Positions 40,662 through 43,133 of a stretch of DNA of 43,133 bases are shown piece after piece. A program made the position numbers and the translations under genes. Under the pieces are notes generated by a model. The model saw only the letters and a program-made list of their open reading frames with translations, was not told where the DNA came from and made no database searches. How positions within the stretch are numbered: the stretch's first letter is position 1; each line of letters starts with the position of its first letter. The stretch spans positions 1 to 43,133 of the forward strand of contig NZ_NHOY01000004.1 of the NCBI RefSeq assembly GCF_002252755.1, given 5' to 3'. This DNA comes from Halorubrum sp. Hd13. GTDB taxonomy: Archaea > Halobacteriota > Halobacteria > Halobacteriales > Haloferacaceae.

Positions 40662-41137
40662 GTGCCACAGTGCGTATACGCACCGACGCAGTCGACAATC
40701 CACTGGAATTACGGAGAATCAAGGAGAAAGCCTCGCGCTTCAGCGCGGGGATGAATCCGACAATTCTCTACAGCAACCACAAACTTCTGGTCGGGTGTTT
40801 TAACTGAGTGATTGTCGTACCAATAGTTATCCGAGGCGGTCTATCCGCCCACTTAATCGGATAATATCGGGATTCCCGACCACACACAGAAAGCACCCTT
40901 TCTGTTGGAGTGTTCGGGTACAGTAAGAAGTACCTCTGAATCCCATGCCGGGATAGGAGTAACGGCTGATTGGCACAGCCAGTAGCCGTCACCGGGACAG
41001 CTACAAATCGTAAACACCCCAAACCAGTGGTGCGGGGCCGTGGGAATCTTCGCCCTTCAGGGCGGAGAGGATGTCAAAGAAGTACGAGGCGGAAGCCCAC
41101 GACTTTCGTCGTGGGAGAAAGTCGACATCCAAACGTC
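40662..41137. mobile_element. Cluster of solo IS200/IS605-type ends
   Basis: Three end-type structures are seen. 40731-40761: a CGCGC-TTCA-GCGCG hairpin followed by GGATGAATCCGAC (as at 1001). 41051-41075: CGCCCTTCAGGGCG followed by GAGGATGTCA (as at 1454-1478). 41096-41115: CCCACGAC-TTTC-GTCGTGGG (as at 16745). No transposase frame survives and no other gene is supported. Confidence 0.6.
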
Positions 41138-41184
41138 ATGATAGATGAAATTCTAGAGTTTGCTGTTGACATACTACTAGAGTC
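41138..41184 (+). pseudogene. Truncated paralogue of the MIDDIFEF small membrane protein
   Basis: MIDEILEFAVDILLE matches the first 15 residues of the protein at 25117-25329 (MIDDIFEFIIELLLE) with the same start. Similarity ends at about 41184 and the frame then reads unrelated sequence to 41242. An IS4-like transposase gene follows, so the insertion probably cut the gene. It is a fragment and unlikely to be functional. Confidence 0.6.
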
Positions 41185-43133
41185 CTCGGTAATTGAGCCT
41201 CAGTTCTCAAATTCAGGATGGCCTTCGAGACGGAACGGATAGCCATCTCCGAACACCTCTCGAACAATGTTACTTCAAACTGATAGATCTCGCACTTCTC
41301 CGATATCAATGTCCTCTATGTCAAGCAGCATGGCGATCATCAACTGGTTGGCGGTGAAGGGGTAACGCCCCTGGTCATCTTTCACCGGGTGGTCGTTCTC
41401 CACAGCGTACTTCACGTTCGACGCCATCCACATCGCGTTGTAGATGAACACCATGCTGGCGATAAATTCTCGCTGGCTCCGGAGTTCGCTTGCCGACTTC
41501 GCGGTGAAATCGTGTTTCATCAGTCGATAGGATGTCTCCACCGCCCAACGCTGCCGATATCGTCGCCCGATCTCCAACCCGCCGAACTGCTCGGGATTGA
41601 GGTTGGTGTAGTAGACCTCCCAATTCCTCTGGTCTTCGGTTCCGGTGTCAGCCCTGGAGATACGTTTCTCCGACGGCATCGTGATGAGCCACGACTCGGC
41701 CTCGATTTCCGGGACTTCCTCACCGATGCGAACGTCGTATCCCGCTGCATTGTAGTCCAGGTCGTTGTAAATCGCGCCTTCCTTGAGTTCCCTCACGATA
41801 GAGGGCATACGCCCTCGCAGACGGGAAATGAAGTCGAGGCTGTGATTTTCGAGACACTCGTGCATTCCGCGACCGTAGAATCCCCCGTCCATACAGACGA
41901 CATCGGGCTCAACGTACTGATCGGCGTAGGTGAGCAGTTCGTCTATCTGGTGCTCGATGCTCCCGCGGCGCTGGATGCTCTTCGCGGCCAGCGTCACGGG
42001 TATCTCGACGTTGGCGAGGCTCACGGACGCGATCTGGAACGCGTAGGCGCTCCCCGCCTTCTCATTCACACCCTCGACGCCGATGGGCTGGTCTTCGTGC
42101 GGAATCTCATCCCGGTCGAGCAGCTCCCCGTTCTTATTTTTCTGGTTCGAGTGCCGACCGTACCACATGATATTCGTGAGGTCCACGGCGATATCGGTCG
42201 TCTCGGGCAGGTAGCCGTACTCATCGATTACGGTAATGATCGACTCCAAGGCGGCGAGATACATCTTCCGCAGTTTGAGTATGTCATACTCGCGGAGTTG
42301 GTTCCAGAACGTTTTGAAGCCGGGCACGTCTCGGTAGTAAAAGTACGGGAGAAACCGGATTGATTCCTCGGCGTCGTTGGGGTGGATGTTGCACAGACCG
42401 GCGATCTCCATCAGCTTGAACAACTGCCACTTGGGGTACGTGACCCGTGACTCGTCCCGGTCCAACTGGAAATATTGGTACGCTCTCTTCCGCATCTCGC
42501 GCGAGATGAGCACGAGCGGCGGCTCTCCGCGCCCGTCGGCTGAGGATTCCGGCAGCGTGACGACCTCGTCGTTGTCCTCCAGTTCCTCTAGGGCCTCCCG
42601 AACCTCGGTACGTACCTCACCGCCGAGTTGTTTCTCGACTTCCTCGCTGATGCGCTCGATTGTGTTTTCGGTGACGGTGTCGTTCAGGCCGAGATGTTCC
42701 GCAACGCCGTCCTTCAACTCCTCTTCGATGGCGTAGTCCTTCGAGGCGGTGAGGGACCGGTAGAGATAGAGCCGTGCGGCGTCCTCCCTGTCGAGTTTGT
42801 ACCAGTTCTTCTCCAGCTTCCAGAACGGGAGGGTGTCGGTGACGAGGTCAAGCTCGCCAACGGCTTCGGCTGGATCGAAGCCCTGGTTCAGGTAGGCCTG
42901 AAGTTGCTCCGAGATGGATGCCATCGGCCACCTCTTTGCGTGTAGCAGCTCGAAGCCAAGCATCAGGAGTGCCTTCGAGTTATCAGGGAACTCTGCCGCC
43001 AGCTCGGGATTCGACGAAAGGTCGAGATCGATAGATCCAAACTCCTGTGGAGGATTCGGCACGCTTCCGGGACGTTACTGCTGTATAGGTTATAAATTAG
43101 CAGGTGTCACCTATCGGTGATGTTAAGTTAAGA
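41185..43133 (-). mobile_element. IS4-like DDE insertion sequence, right end beyond window
   Basis: The element holds one transposase gene. One boundary is inferred at about 41184, where the truncated gene loses similarity. The other end was not found before the window stops at 43133. No clear terminal inverted repeat pair could be matched between 41185-41275 and 43063-43133. Confidence 0.55.
41275..43062 (-). CDS. IS4-superfamily DDE transposase
   Basis: This is a 595-residue protein with a GTG start. The DDE triad is visible: Asp294 in IAVDLTNIMWYG, Asp392 in VVCMDGGFYGRGM and Glu509 in the YREK-type motif YRQRWAVETSYRLMK, typical of IS4-like transposases. It is longer than ISH3 or ISH8 proteins, because of an acidic N-terminal domain of about 200 residues (LEELEDNDEVVTLPESSADG) that may bind DNA. 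I cannot name the exact subfamily. It looks intact. The neighbouring truncated gene suggests a recent insertion. Confidence 0.85.
   Translation of the reverse strand: MPNPPQEFGSIDLDLSSNPELAAEFPDNSKALLMLGFELLHAKRWPMASISEQLQAYLNQGFDPAEAVGELDLVTDTLPFWKLEKNWYKLDREDAARLYLYRSLTASKDYAIEEELKDGVAEHLGLNDTVTENTIERISEEVEKQLGGEVRTEVREALEELEDNDEVVTLPESSADGRGEPPLVLISREMRKRAYQYFQLDRDESRVTYPKWQLFKLMEIAGLCNIHPNDAEESIRFLPYFYYRDVPGFKTFWNQLREYDILKLRKMYLAALESIITVIDEYGYLPETTDIAVDLTNIMWYGRHSNQKNKNGELLDRDEIPHEDQPIGVEGVNEKAGSAYAFQIASVSLANVEIPVTLAAKSIQRRGSIEHQIDELLTYADQYVEPDVVCMDGGFYGRGMHECLENHSLDFISRLRGRMPSIVRELKEGAIYNDLDYNAAGYDVRIGEEVPEIEAESWLITMPSEKRISRADTGTEDQRNWEVYYTNLNPEQFGGLEIGRRYRQRWAVETSYRLMKHDFTAKSASELRSQREFIASMVFIYNAMWMASNVKYAVENDHPVKDDQGRYPFTANQLMIAMLLDIEDIDIGEVRDLSV

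Noticed and set aside
41389-42363. Plus-strand 324-codon frame
   Set aside because: It is antisense to the DDE transposase, which has a clear catalytic triad.

Overview
The window looks like an accessory region of a halophilic archaeon (class Halobacteria). Signs are acidic Asp/Glu-rich proteins, twin-arginine lipoproteins, leaderless promoters with TATA boxes about 25-30 bp before start codons, Bat-type HTH-10 regulators, haloarchaeal PAS/HisKA sensor kinases and haloarchaeal insertion sequences. No rRNA, tRNA or CRISPR was recognised, and nothing identifies the genus.

Layout. 1-1.9 kb: small membrane genes, in-phase 31-bp direct repeats and IS200/IS605-type scars. 1.9-4.8 kb: a five-PAS histidine kinase. 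5-6.2 kb: a Tat lipoprotein and a membrane protein. 6.26-7.7 kb: an apparently intact TnpB-only element with a probable guide-RNA end. 7.8-12.5 kb: a zinc-ribbon HTH regulator divergent from a CPBP membrane protease, two overlapping PH-domain membrane proteins, and two paralogous membrane proteins, one with and one without an HTH. 12.9-16.7 kb: an epoxide-hydrolase-like enzyme, a Bat-type regulator and an orphan NuoCD with a small zinc protein. 16.8-20.6 kb: a second zinc-ribbon regulator, a methyltransferase, a DUF3784 protein and an amidohydrolase. 21-30.2 kb: an island of small membrane proteins (DUF6498-like, a broken DUF5684-like gene, two DUF3592 proteins, a 7TM histidine kinase, a SHOCT protein) with dispersed intergenic repeats. 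31-32.2 kb: an IS110 element. 32.4-37.6 kb: a large Tat lipoprotein, a broken glycosyltransferase, and an HTH / small membrane protein / CPBP module in which both transcription units carry the same inverted-repeat operator. 37.7-41.2 kb: IS scars, a small membrane protein and a Tat-exported serine hydrolase with a membrane partner. 41.2 kb to the end: an IS4-like DDE transposase beside a truncated gene.

Theme: most cargo is envelope-related (lipoproteins, CPBP proteases, PH/SHOCT/DUF3592 membrane proteins, membrane-linked kinases). Insertion-sequence traffic is heavy and gene decay is visible: two genes with single in-frame stops, one gene fragment and many solo IS ends. The best leads are the set of perfect stem-loops through the IS110 gene, the shared operator at 35740 and 36513, the Tyr-to-Trp change at the quinone-site position of the orphan NuoCD, and the 32-34-bp repeat family around the membrane island.
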